From Chloroflexota bacterium (GTDB lineage: Bacteria; Chloroflexota; Anaerolineae; 4572-78; J111), in assembly GCA_003695455.1 (NCBI GenBank), contig RFJF01000204.1, positions 1 through 12,726 of the forward strand: 12,726 nucleotides of DNA, written 5' to 3'. Below are positions 1 to 6,569 of this stretch, one piece after another; position 1 is the stretch's first letter, and the number at the start of each line of letters is the position of its first letter. A model generated the notes under the pieces. It was not told the DNA's origin. It saw nothing but the letters and a program-made list of their open reading frames with translations, and made no database searches. The translations under genes were made by a program, and so were the position numbers.

Positions 1-1
1 C

Positions 2-1222
2 AACAGTTTTGAACGGGTCGAGGTTTCGGAGCCGGTGCGCCGCTGGCTGTGCTATTTTGCCGCCGGCGATCCCTCGCGGCCTCTGCCCCGGTTGCCAGTC
101 GACTGGGAGGCGCTGTTTCAAGCTGTGGGACGCAACGGTATTTTGGGGCTTGCTTACCACATCCTGCGCCGCCAGCCCGATGAATTGTGGCCGCCGCCGG
201 AATTCAGGGATTGGGTGCGGCAGGCTCACCGGCAGAGCGTGATCCGGATGGCGCTGATGCAGCGGCGGGTGACGGCTGCGCTGGCCGATTTGCAGGAATC
301 GGGTCTTGATTTTCTGGTGATTAAAGGGCCGGTGCTGGCGCAACAGGTTTACCCGGATTCAAACCTGCGCCCGTTTGGCGATCTGGACATTGTGGTCCGC
401 GAGCGCGACTGGCCGGCGGTGCATCGCCATTTGCTGGCCCGCGGATTTGTGCCGGAGGCGGAGTGGCCGGAGCCGCCGCCCAAACTGCACCCCAAACTGG
501 TGCTGTACGAGCTGAAATACTGGCATCCCGGCACCGAATTACTGGTTGAAGTACACTACGATGATTTGCTCAACGCCGGGCTGGCCTCGCGGGACGGGGC
601 CGGGTTTTGGCAGCGCGCCGGGTGGGTGGAAATTGAGGGCGTGCGGGTAAAGGCGCTCTCGGCGGCGGACCAGTTGCTGCATTTGTGCATGCACGCTCAC
701 TACCACGGCTACACCCGGCTCAACTGGCTGTCTGACATTGCGCTGCTGGTGCGCGACCACGCCGAAAAAATCAACTGGCCGCAGTTTGTGGCGGCGGTTG
801 AGGCTGAAGAAGCCGAGGTGGGCGTCTACTTTACCTTTTGTTATATGGAACAGTTGCTCGGTGTGGCGGTTCCGGCGGATGTGCTGGCCGCCGTTACCCC
901 AGATGCCTTTCGGCGGCGCTGGCACGAGCGCTTTCAGCCGGAAGCCGAAGTGCTCTCGCTGGCCCCCATGTGGCGCGCTGATTTCAGTTTTTATTTTTTG
1001 CCGCTGCGCAAACGCCTGCTGCCGGATTTGCTGGTGATGGGTCGCCGGCGGGAAAAACTGGCGATTTTACTGCGCCTGTTTGCGCCGCCCGCAACCTGGC
1101 TGCGGTACTACTACCGTGTGCCGCCCGAACGTGCAACCTGGCCCCACTACGTTTTGCATCCCCTTAAAATTTTAACCCACTACACCGCTGAAATCCTCTC
1201 GGCAATGACTCCCGGAAAATAA
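2..1222 (+). CDS. NTP_transf_5-type nucleotidyltransferase family protein, 5' end cut by window
   Basis: This looks like the uncharacterised nucleotidyltransferase family of the NTP_transf_5 type (polymerase-beta fold), often found near glycan or peptide-modification loci; no substrate is established. Numbering from the GTG at position 35, LVIKGPVLA lies at residues 94-102, followed by RPFGDLDIVV with the GDLD metal-binding pair at 115-118. VEVHYDD at 171-177 probably supplies the third acidic residue. Then comes a helix-rich part with LHLCMHAHYHGYTRLNWLSD, a hallmark of the family as I know it. The frame stays open for 11 codons upstream of the GTG to the first base of the window (reads NSFERVEVSEP), and no clear ribosome site precedes the GTG. 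I therefore treat the gene as beginning before the window; GTG 35 (395 residues) is the alternative start. It is followed by 255 bases without a gene, so it need not be co-transcribed with what follows. Family call fairly sure; function unknown. Confidence 0.8.
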   Translation, partial: NSFERVEVSEPVRRWLCYFAAGDPSRPLPRLPVDWEALFQAVGRNGILGLAYHILRRQPDELWPPPEFRDWVRQAHRQSVIRMALMQRRVTAALADLQESGLDFLVIKGPVLAQQVYPDSNLRPFGDLDIVVRERDWPAVHRHLLARGFVPEAEWPEPPPKLHPKLVLYELKYWHPGTELLVEVHYDDLLNAGLASRDGAGFWQRAGWVEIEGVRVKALSAADQLLHLCMHAHYHGYTRLNWLSDIALLVRDHAEKINWPQFVAAVEAEEAEVGVYFTFCYMEQLLGVAVPADVLAAVTPDAFRRRWHERFQPEAEVLSLAPMWRADFSFYFLPLRKRLLPDLLVMGRRREKLAILLRLFAPPATWLRYYYRVPPERATWPHYVLHPLKILTHYTAEILSAMTPGK

Positions 1223-1477
1223 AATCACAGTCCCAATTTCAGTATTTGTCAAAAATCGCCGTTTTTACCCCGTTATGGCCTGATTTTGGCCGCCCCCTCC
1301 CTCTTAAAATACTCTAACTTTATTCATAGTATCCTCATATTTAGTCTTTATGAAAAACTGTTACACTGGCGTATGTAAGCAATGAAGCTGGATAGATTGT
1401 CTCTGTATCCACAACACTCGCGCACCCGCTTTCGTACTTCCCTTCTTTACCAGAGTACTTATATTAGGAGTTATTGC
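1223..1477. other. Intergenic region upstream of the sugar transferase
   Basis: These 255 bases hold no gene I can support. The first half has only a weak GGCC/GGCC inverted pair around 1277-1291 and no convincing terminator. The middle (about 1301-1365) is distinctly AT-rich and contains -10-like hexamers TAAAAT (1305-1310) and TACACT (about 1361), but neither has a good -35 partner at 16-18 bases. A promoter for the following operon probably lies here, but I cannot place it. The last bases carry the AGGAG ribosome site at 1466-1470. Confidence 0.5.
1466..1470 (+). promoter_or_regulatory. Ribosome binding site AGGAG deciding the sugar-transferase start
   Basis: A perfect AGGAG lies 7 bases before the ATG at 1478. 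The frame is also open from an earlier ATG at 1382, but that one has no such site. The extra 32 residues it would add are basic and polar and unlike the family's N-terminus, so this site argues for the start at 1478. Confidence 0.75.
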
Positions 1478-2965
1478 ATGACATTTGGTACGAATACCGT
1501 ACAACTGACAGAATCTTTGCCGGTAGCCATTGGTAATCACTGGACCAAACGGGCCGGTCTGATTGCCGCGTTGGTTGCTACCGACATGTTCACCGTACTG
1601 CTTGGATTTTGGCTGGCCTACCTTATCCGGTTTGAAACCGGCGTATCCTGGTTTTACCAGCACGAAACATTGACCACCCTGCACGACTTTTACCAGCAGT
1701 TTGTATTTTTCCTGATGCCTGTCTGGGTAGTGGTGTTTGCTGTTTTTGGCTTGTACGACCTCAAAAACCTGTTTGCCGGTACTAAAGAATATTCGCTGGT
1801 ATTCAACGCCGGCACGTTGGGGATTATGCTGGTCATTCTTTTTACATTTTTTGAGCCGGAACTGGTTGTTGCCCGGGCCTGGGTTCTTTTGTCCTGGGTG
1901 CTGGTGATTTTGTGCGTGGGGTTGGGCCGCTTTGCGTTTCGGCGGGTAGTCCACCAGTTGCGCCACCACGGCAATTTTATGACGCCGGTGCTGATTGTTG
2001 GCGCCAACGAAGAAGGACGTGCCATTGCCCGCCAGTTTCAGGATAACCCGAACGCCGGTATCAAGGTTATGGGCTTTGTTGACGACACCGTTAACGTAGA
2101 TATTGACCCCGTCACCGATATTTCCATTCTTGGGTCGCCCAAATCAATTATCCGCCTTGCCAGACTGAACAACGTGCGTGAAGTCATTGTTGCCTCTACC
2201 GCACTGACGCGCAACGATTTGCTGGCTCTGGTAGAAAGTTTGCACGGGGCCGACATTTCCATCCGGCTCAGCTCCGGCCTGTACGAACTGCTCACCACCG
2301 GCGTGGAAGTGCAGGAAGTAGGCAACGTGCCGTTGCTCAGCATCAACAAAGTGCGGCTTACCGGCAGCGATATGGTGATGAAGCGGATGCTTGACCTGGT
2401 TGGCTCATTTGCGGCGCTGCTGTTGCTTTCGCCGGTGATGCTGGCGGTGGCAATTGCCATCAAGCTCGACTCTCGGGGCCCGGTAATTTACCGGCGCCGG
2501 GTGGTGGGCGTTGGCGGCAAAACGTTCGATGCCTTTAAATTCCGCACCATGGTCATTGACGCCGACGCCCGGCTTGCGCAAGACATCACCCTGCGCAAGC
2601 AGTTTGAGAAAAATTACAAACTCAAAGATGACCCCCGCGTCACCCGAATTGGCCGTTTTTTGCGCCGTACCAGCCTGGATGAACTGCCCCAACTGCTGAA
2701 CGTATTTCTGGGCCAAATGAGCCTGGTTGGCCCCCGCATGATTACCGAGCGCGAGCTGATGTACTACGGCAAATGGGGCATGAACCTGTCTACCGTAAAA
2801 CCCGGTATTACCGGCCTGTGGCAGGTAAGCGGCCGCAGCGATGTGAGCTACGGTGAGCGTGTTCGGCTGGATATGAACTACATCCGCAATTACAGCATCT
2901 GGATGGATTTATACCTGTTGTGGCAAACCGTTCCTGCCGTACTCAAATCCCGAGGAGCCTACTAA
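1478..2965 (+). CDS. Polyprenyl-phosphate sugar-1-phosphate transferase (WbaP/WcaJ type)
   Basis: An integral membrane enzyme of the polyisoprenyl-phosphate hexose-1-phosphate transferase family. It moves a sugar-1-phosphate from a UDP-sugar to undecaprenyl phosphate and so starts a repeat unit of exopolysaccharide or O-antigen. In the 495-residue protein, four N-terminal membrane segments lie near 27-50, 71-91, 105-125 and 131-153. A Rossmann-like CoA-binding-type domain follows ([10 protein letters not shown] 171-180). A membrane helix near 307-329 leads into the catalytic domain with KFRTM (354-358), [14 protein letters not shown] (397-410), MSLVGPR (414-420) and [13 protein letters not shown] (441-453). 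Full length with all domains present. The usual GPRP is GPRM here, which I have also seen in relatives. The sugar specificity (Glc, Gal or other) cannot be read from sequence. The stop codon touches the next gene's ATG, and the AGGAG for that gene lies inside this one, so the two are translationally linked. Confidence 0.92.
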   Translation: MTFGTNTVQLTESLPVAIGNHWTKRAGLIAALVATDMFTVLLGFWLAYLIRFETGVSWFYQHETLTTLHDFYQQFVFFLMPVWVVVFAVFGLYDLKNLFAGTKEYSLVFNAGTLGIMLVILFTFFEPELVVARAWVLLSWVLVILCVGLGRFAFRRVVHQLRHHGNFMTPVLIVGANEEGRAIARQFQDNPNAGIKVMGFVDDTVNVDIDPVTDISILGSPKSIIRLARLNNVREVIVASTALTRNDLLALVESLHGADISIRLSSGLYELLTTGVEVQEVGNVPLLSINKVRLTGSDMVMKRMLDLVGSFAALLLLSPVMLAVAIAIKLDSRGPVIYRRRVVGVGGKTFDAFKFRTMVIDADARLAQDITLRKQFEKNYKLKDDPRVTRIGRFLRRTSLDELPQLLNVFLGQMSLVGPRMITERELMYYGKWGMNLSTVKPGITGLWQVSGRSDVSYGERVRLDMNYIRNYSIWMDLYLLWQTVPAVLKSRGAY

Positions 2966-3676
2966 ATGAAAGCCATGATTCTGTCTGCCGGCGAAGGCAC
3001 CCGGCTGCGCCCGCTGACGCTCACCACCCCCAAACCAATGCTGCCGGTGGGTGGCCGCCCGCTGCTGGAACACATCATTCTCAATTTGCAGCGCTGCGGC
3101 ATCAGCGATATCGGCATCAACCTGTACCACCTGCCGGAAAAGGTAATTGATTATTTTGGTACCGGCCGGCAACTGGGCGTCAATATTCGCTACTCGGTTG
3201 AGACAACATTGCTCGGCTCAGCCGGCGGCGTCAAACGGCTGGCAGGTTTTTTTGACCAAACCTTTGTGGTTTACTACGGCGATGTGTTCACCTTTGCCAA
3301 CCTGCGCCCAATGATCGAGTTGCACCGGCAAAGCGGCGCGCCGGTCACCATGGGGCTGTATCGCGTGCCGGACCCGTGGAATCGCGGCATTGTTGAACTG
3401 GACAGCAACAAATCCATTGTTCGCTTTGTAGAAAAACCGCCCAAAGACCTGGCCTTTTCAAACCTGGCCAACGCCGGAATCTACGTGCTGGAACCTGAAA
3501 TTCTGAACTGGATACCCGCCAACACCCACTACGATTTTGGACACGATGTCTTCCCCAATTTGCTGGCGCAAGGGGTAAAAGTGGCCGGATACGTAATCAA
3601 CGAACCCATTATTGACATTGGGCTTCCGGAAAAGTACGCCGAAGCCAACGCATTTGTTTCTGAAGTAGCCGTCTAA
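2966..3676 (+). CDS. Sugar-1-phosphate nucleotidyltransferase, HddC / GDP-mannose pyrophosphorylase type
   Basis: A soluble nucleotidyltransferase that joins a sugar-1-phosphate to an NTP to make an NDP-sugar with release of pyrophosphate. The 236-residue protein is the short form lacking the C-terminal left-handed beta-helix. Motifs: GEGTRLRPLT (9-18), the NTP-binding signature; PKPMLPVGGRPLLEH (22-36), with the sugar-phosphate Lys at 23; GSAGG (84-88); YGD (104-106), with the first metal Asp at 106; FVEKP (154-158); NAG (169-171); DIGLPEKY (217-224), with the second metal Asp at 217. It begins directly after the sugar-transferase stop, behind GAGGAG at 2952-2957. The next gene is GmhA-like. 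That pairing suggests a role as HddC (D-glycero-D-manno-heptose-1-phosphate guanylyltransferase) in a GDP-heptose route, but mannose-1-phosphate guanylyltransferase or a glucose-type enzyme is equally compatible with the motifs. Family sure; substrate not. Confidence 0.9.
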   Translation: MKAMILSAGEGTRLRPLTLTTPKPMLPVGGRPLLEHIILNLQRCGISDIGINLYHLPEKVIDYFGTGRQLGVNIRYSVETTLLGSAGGVKRLAGFFDQTFVVYYGDVFTFANLRPMIELHRQSGAPVTMGLYRVPDPWNRGIVELDSNKSIVRFVEKPPKDLAFSNLANAGIYVLEPEILNWIPANTHYDFGHDVFPNLLAQGVKVAGYVINEPIIDIGLPEKYAEANAFVSEVAV

Positions 3677-3706
3677 TAAATACCAGAAAGAGAGTACAGA
3701 GAAAAT

Positions 3707-4327
3707 ATGAAAGCATCCACCACCCACATCCAGAAATATTTTGCAGAACTCCAACGCACCATTGCCGCAGTTTCTCCGGACGAAGTTGATCAGGTGATTG
3801 AAATCCTGCTGGAAAGTGCCGAAAAAGGGCGCAAGGTTTTTATCTTTGGCAACGGCGGCAGCGCCTCCACGGCCTCTCACTTTGCCTGCGATCTCTCTAA
3901 AAACACCATGGTGCCGGGCGCGCCTCGTTTTAAGGTAATTGCCCTCACCGATAATCTGCCACTGATTACCGCCTGGTCCAACGATACCGCCTACGATAAC
4001 GTCTTTGCCGCCCAGTTGATGCCGCTGGTAGAAGAGAATGACGTGGTGATTGGCATCAGTTGCAGCGGCAACTCGGCCAACGTCATCAACGCCATGCACG
4101 TGGCCCGCCGGGCCAACGCCAAAACCATTGCCTTTACCGGCGATATCGGCGGCCGCCTGCAAGATACCGTGGACCTGTGTCTCAAAGCACCCAGCCCCCA
4201 CATTGAACAGCAGGAAGACCTGCACCTGATGCTGGAACACTGCATTTGCAGCACCATCCGTGAAGAATTGATGACCCGTAATTTTGCGTTTGTGCCGGGC
4301 GAGATGGTCTCTGTATCTTCAGATTAA
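3707..4327 (+). CDS. SIS-domain protein, phosphoheptose isomerase (GmhA)-like
   Basis: A single SIS (sugar isomerase) domain of 206 residues, the length of GmhA enzymes, which convert sedoheptulose 7-phosphate to D-glycero-D-manno-heptose 7-phosphate. Seen: GNGGS (48-52) and SGNSAN (120-125), the phosphate-binding loops; HFACDL (58-63); QQEDLHLMLEHCICSTI (168-184), which keeps both His residues of the C-terminal helix. By hand alignment, Asp 62 falls where E. coli GmhA has the catalytic Glu 65, so isomerase activity is likely but not certain; other SIS sugar-phosphate isomerases are possible. It lies 30 bases after the nucleotidyltransferase gene, behind a purine-rich AGAAAGAGAG stretch, so probably the same transcript. 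The rest of a GDP-heptose pathway (HddA kinase, GmhB phosphatase) is not in the window. A T-rich hairpin follows at 4337-4362. Confidence 0.88.
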   Translation: MKASTTHIQKYFAELQRTIAAVSPDEVDQVIEILLESAEKGRKVFIFGNGGSASTASHFACDLSKNTMVPGAPRFKVIALTDNLPLITAWSNDTAYDNVFAAQLMPLVEENDVVIGISCSGNSANVINAMHVARRANAKTIAFTGDIGGRLQDTVDLCLKAPSPHIEQQEDLHLMLEHCICSTIREELMTRNFAFVPGEMVSVSSD

Positions 4328-4336
4328 GGCCCGGCC

Positions 4337-4362
4337 AAAAAGGTTCGGTTTCTAACCTTTTT
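4337..4362 (+). terminator. Hairpin with T-run ending the sugar-transferase/SIS operon
   Basis: A perfect 9-base-pair stem, AAAAAGGTT (4337-4345) with AACCTTTTT (4354-4362), around an 8-base loop. The right arm itself ends in the T-run. It lies 10 bases after the SIS stop codon. The stem has only two G-C pairs, so it is weaker than the two terminators downstream, and being symmetrical it could act on either strand. Confidence 0.6.
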
Positions 4363-4399
4363 CACACAATGCTCTGGCGAGTTTATCATGCAGAGCCGC

Positions 4400-4405
4400 T
4401 ACAAT
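4400..4405 (+). promoter_or_regulatory. Candidate -10 element TACAAT before the methyltransferase/GT operon
   Basis: TACAAT matches the sigma-70 -10 consensus at five of six positions and lies just after the upstream terminator, where a new promoter is expected. The -35 region is poor: the best match nearby is CTGGCG at 4374-4379, with a 20-base spacer. Initiation about 7 bases downstream would put the start of the RNA at about 4411, at the first bases of the hairpin described at 4410-4449. Confidence 0.3.
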
Positions 4406-4409
4406 AGAA

Positions 4410-4449
4410 GGCGTGGGAGGATTGGCCCTCAAGCGAGGGCCAAAACGCC
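4410..4449 (+). promoter_or_regulatory. Structured leader: two-part hairpin with an SD-like internal bulge
   Basis: The inner stem is nine perfect pairs, TTGGCCCTC (4422-4430) with GAGGGCCAA (4435-4443), closed by an AAGC tetraloop. The outer stem is five pairs, GGCGT (4410-4414) with ACGCC (4445-4449). Between them the left side bulges out GGGAGGA (4415-4421), and the right side a single A. No T-run follows, so it is not an ordinary terminator. It probably forms in the 5' leader of the methyltransferase mRNA. Confidence 0.5.
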
Positions 4450-4483
4450 AACTCATTGAAAGCGGGTCTGCTCAACAAACACA

Positions 4484-5221
4484 ATGATTCTTACAGTCAC
4501 TTTTCCGGAAACGGCCGATATTGAAACCTCATCTGAAGATTACGCCCGGCGATTTTCCGGTAACGTTGGCCGGTGGTTTTTAGAAATACAGGAGCGCGCC
4601 ACGCTTGATATGCTGGCCGCCTTGCCCCAGGCAAAAACCATTCTGGATGTGGGTGGCGGGCACGGCCAACTGGCACCCGCGCTGGTCAACGCCGGATACA
4701 ACGTAACCATTTTGGGGAGTGATGCAATTTGCAAAAAACGGGTTGCAAATCTGGTAGACCGGGGCCAATGTAAATTTGAAGTTGGCAACATTCTGGATTT
4801 GCCGTACCCGGACCAAAGCTTTGATGTGGTTATTAGCTACCGGTTGCTGCCCCACGTAACCCGCTGGCAAGAATATCTGGCCGAGTTATCGCGGGTGGCG
4901 CGCACCGCAGTGCTACTGGATTACCCGGAAGTACGCAGCATCAACTACATTTCGCCGTTGCTGTTCACGGTTAAAAAAAATCTGGAAGGCAACACTCGCC
5001 CGTTTACATGCTTTAAGGCCAAAGAGCTGGCGGCAGAATTTAAAAAACACGGGTTTATGGCAAGCAAGCGCTACCCGGAATTTTTTCTGCCGATGGTACT
5101 ACACCGTAAATTGAACACAGTAGGCATCTCATCAGTATTGGAACGGCTCTGCAGAATTATTGGATTAACTGGTTGGTTGGGTTCACCTGTTATCTTGCAG
5201 GTGATTCGAGAGGGAAAATAG
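4484..5221 (+). CDS. Class I SAM-dependent methyltransferase
   Basis: A 245-residue Methyltransf_11-type enzyme that transfers a methyl group from S-adenosylmethionine to an unknown acceptor, probably a sugar or glycan intermediate given its neighbours. Motif I is TILDVGGGHG (52-61), followed by the acidic post-I position at Asp 80. The DLPYPDQSFDVVISYRLLPHV block at 105-125 (quoted as DLPYPDQSFD then VVISY) is the motif II/III region typical of UbiE-like folds. The C-terminal third, after about 150, is family-specific and unknown to me. ATG 4484 is the only usable start, because an in-frame stop lies at 4457-4459. There is no Shine-Dalgarno sequence near it: the leader just upstream is an A/C-rich stretch, and the nearest purine tract is inside the hairpin at 4410-4449. 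The glycosyltransferase starts one base after its stop, so the two form an operon. Confidence 0.85.
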   Translation: MILTVTFPETADIETSSEDYARRFSGNVGRWFLEIQERATLDMLAALPQAKTILDVGGGHGQLAPALVNAGYNVTILGSDAICKKRVANLVDRGQCKFEVGNILDLPYPDQSFDVVISYRLLPHVTRWQEYLAELSRVARTAVLLDYPEVRSINYISPLLFTVKKNLEGNTRPFTCFKAKELAAEFKKHGFMASKRYPEFFLPMVLHRKLNTVGISSVLERLCRIIGLTGWLGSPVILQVIREGK

Positions 5222-5222
5222 C

Positions 5223-6443
5223 ATGGATATTCTGTTTTTAGAACCGCAACCATTTTATAAACACCGAGGCTCGCCCATTGCTGTTCATTTGTTGCTAAAA
5301 GTCTTGTCGCAGCAGGGGCATCGCATTGACCTGGTTACCTACGCCGAAGGCGAAACCGTGGCCTACAATCAGGTAGAGTACCACCGTATTCCCCAGGTGC
5401 CGTTTGTGCACCACATCCGGGCCGGATTTTCCTGGAAGAAAACCATCAATGATATTTTAATGATTTTTGTAGTTTTCTCATTGCTCATCCGCCGGCGATA
5501 TCACGTGGTTTGGGCCGTGGAAGAAATGGCCTTTTTGGGAGTACTTCTAAAATTGCTGTTTGGTATTCCCTACGTGTATGATATGGACTCATCGCTGGCG
5601 CAGCAACTGGTTGAACAATTCCCCCGGTTGGCCCGATTTACGCGCACGCTGGAATTTTTTGAAGGAATTGCCGTTAAACATGCTACGGTTGTGGTTCCGG
5701 TTTGCGATGCACTGGTTGAAGATATCCAGAAATATCACCCTCAAAAAACCGTAACCCTGCGAGATGTATCGTTGCTGGATGAGATTTCTGAGCCTGTTGA
5801 ACTTGACCTGCGCACCCAACTGGGGCTTAACGGCGACCCGATGCTGATGTACGTGGGTAACCTGGAAGCCTATCAGGGCATTGACTTACTGCTCGAAGGT
5901 TTTGCTATGGCGGCCAAACAAACCCGCCCCGCCGAACTGGTCATTGTTGGCGGCGCAGAACAGGATATTCAGCAGTATGTACAAAAATCACGTAAATTAG
6001 GGGTTGAGCAGCGAGTACACTTTTTGGGGCCAAAACCCATTCAACATCTGTCTGCCTACCTGTCGCAGGCCGATATTCTGGTTTCGCCGCGCACCAAAGG
6101 GCGCAACACTCCCATGAAAATATATTCGTACCTTGACAGCGGCAAGCCGTTACTGGCTACTAACATGGAAACCCACACCCAGGCCTTTGGCCCCGATGTG
6201 GCAGAATTGGCCGACCCCACGCCACCGGCGTTTTCCGCCAGCATGGTTCATCTGATTGAAAATGAAGCCCTGCGCCATGAATTTGGTCAAAAAGGGCGGC
6301 AGTTGGTTCAGGAAAAATATTCGTTCACTGCATTTCGGCGCACGCTCAACCAGCTCATTGATTGGTTAGAGTATGAATTAGGCCACCAACCGGAAAACCT
6401 GGTAAAAACCAAACCGGTTGCCTATTTATCCAAAGAAATTTAG
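5223..6443 (+). CDS. GT4-family glycosyltransferase (GT-B fold)
   Basis: A 406-residue retaining glycosyltransferase that adds a sugar from a nucleotide sugar to a growing glycan at the cytoplasmic face. The N-terminal Rossmann domain begins MDILFLEPQP and carries the RGSPIAVHLL loop (15-24) that GT4 enzymes use around the donor and acceptor. A hydrophobic stretch near 77-90 and another at about 103-113 may touch the membrane. The C-terminal domain starts near 205 (PMLMYVGNLEAYQGID), followed by ELVIVGG (238-244), VHFLGP (265-270), and the donor-site block SPRTKGRNTPMKIYSYLDSG (288-307) with KPLLAT after it. The usual E-x7-E motif is modified, as in many GRNTPMKIY-type members. The ATG is one base after the methyltransferase stop, with GAGAGGGA upstream as ribosome site. 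The terminator at 6504-6535 follows. Family sure; donor and acceptor unknown. Confidence 0.9.
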   Translation: MDILFLEPQPFYKHRGSPIAVHLLLKVLSQQGHRIDLVTYAEGETVAYNQVEYHRIPQVPFVHHIRAGFSWKKTINDILMIFVVFSLLIRRRYHVVWAVEEMAFLGVLLKLLFGIPYVYDMDSSLAQQLVEQFPRLARFTRTLEFFEGIAVKHATVVVPVCDALVEDIQKYHPQKTVTLRDVSLLDEISEPVELDLRTQLGLNGDPMLMYVGNLEAYQGIDLLLEGFAMAAKQTRPAELVIVGGAEQDIQQYVQKSRKLGVEQRVHFLGPKPIQHLSAYLSQADILVSPRTKGRNTPMKIYSYLDSGKPLLATNMETHTQAFGPDVAELADPTPPAFSASMVHLIENEALRHEFGQKGRQLVQEKYSFTAFRRTLNQLIDWLEYELGHQPENLVKTKPVAYLSKEI

Positions 6444-6481
6444 TGTACCCCAAATAATCATATTGGGCAGTTTGTACCCAA
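6444..6481 (+). repeat. Two TGTACCC direct repeats and alternative CCCAA/TTGGG pairings
   Basis: TGTACCC occurs at 6444-6450 and again at 6473-6479, 29 bases apart, each followed by (C)AA. TTGGG at 6463-6467 can pair either with CCCAA at 6449-6453 or with CCCAA at 6477-6481, so two hairpins exclude each other. The stretch directly follows the glycosyltransferase stop. Short repeats like this can be chance. Confidence 0.3.
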
Positions 6482-6503
6482 CTTGTTGTAATTGCCAATT
6501 TTC

Positions 6504-6535
6504 AAACCCGGCAGGTGCCTGCTTGTCGGGTTTTT
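6504..6535 (+). terminator. Strong intrinsic terminator after the glycosyltransferase
   Basis: AAACCCGGCA (6504-6513) pairs with TGTCGGGTTT (6524-6533) over ten pairs with one G-U wobble. The stem can extend by two more pairs into the loop and is followed directly by a T-run (6531-6535). It lies 60 bases past the glycosyltransferase stop and only 34 bases before the start of the GlpD-like gene. Confidence 0.8.
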
Positions 6536-6551
6536 ATCCGAGAAAAATAGT
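6523..6551 (+). promoter_or_regulatory. Possible promoter overlapping the terminator, upstream of the GlpD-like gene
   Basis: TTGTCG (6523-6528) and AATAGT (6546-6551) each match the sigma-70 hexamers at four of six positions with a 17-base spacer. The -35 would lie inside the right arm of the terminator. It is weak, but little other space exists between the terminator and ATG 6570. Confidence 0.22.
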
Positions 6552-6569
6552 TAGAACAAAGTTTGCTTT

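Noticed and set aside
1382..1477. Longer N-terminus for the sugar transferase from ATG 1382
   Set aside because: No ribosome site before 1382, the extra 32 residues are basic and not typical of the family, and a perfect AGGAG stands 7 bases before ATG 1478.
1361..1969. Open frame on the - strand (202 residues) opposite the start of the sugar transferase
   Set aside because: Composition rich in Gln, His, Lys and Pro with no domain; opposite a clear membrane-protein gene.
3458..4240. Long open frame on the - strand (260 residues)
   Set aside because: It lies opposite the well-supported SIS and nucleotidyltransferase genes, and its translation shows no recognisable domain; it mirrors their codon bias.
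4410..4449. Reading the leader hairpin as a terminator or a small RNA gene
   Set aside because: No T-run follows the stem, and no separate promoter plus 3' end can be drawn; a 5' leader element fits better.
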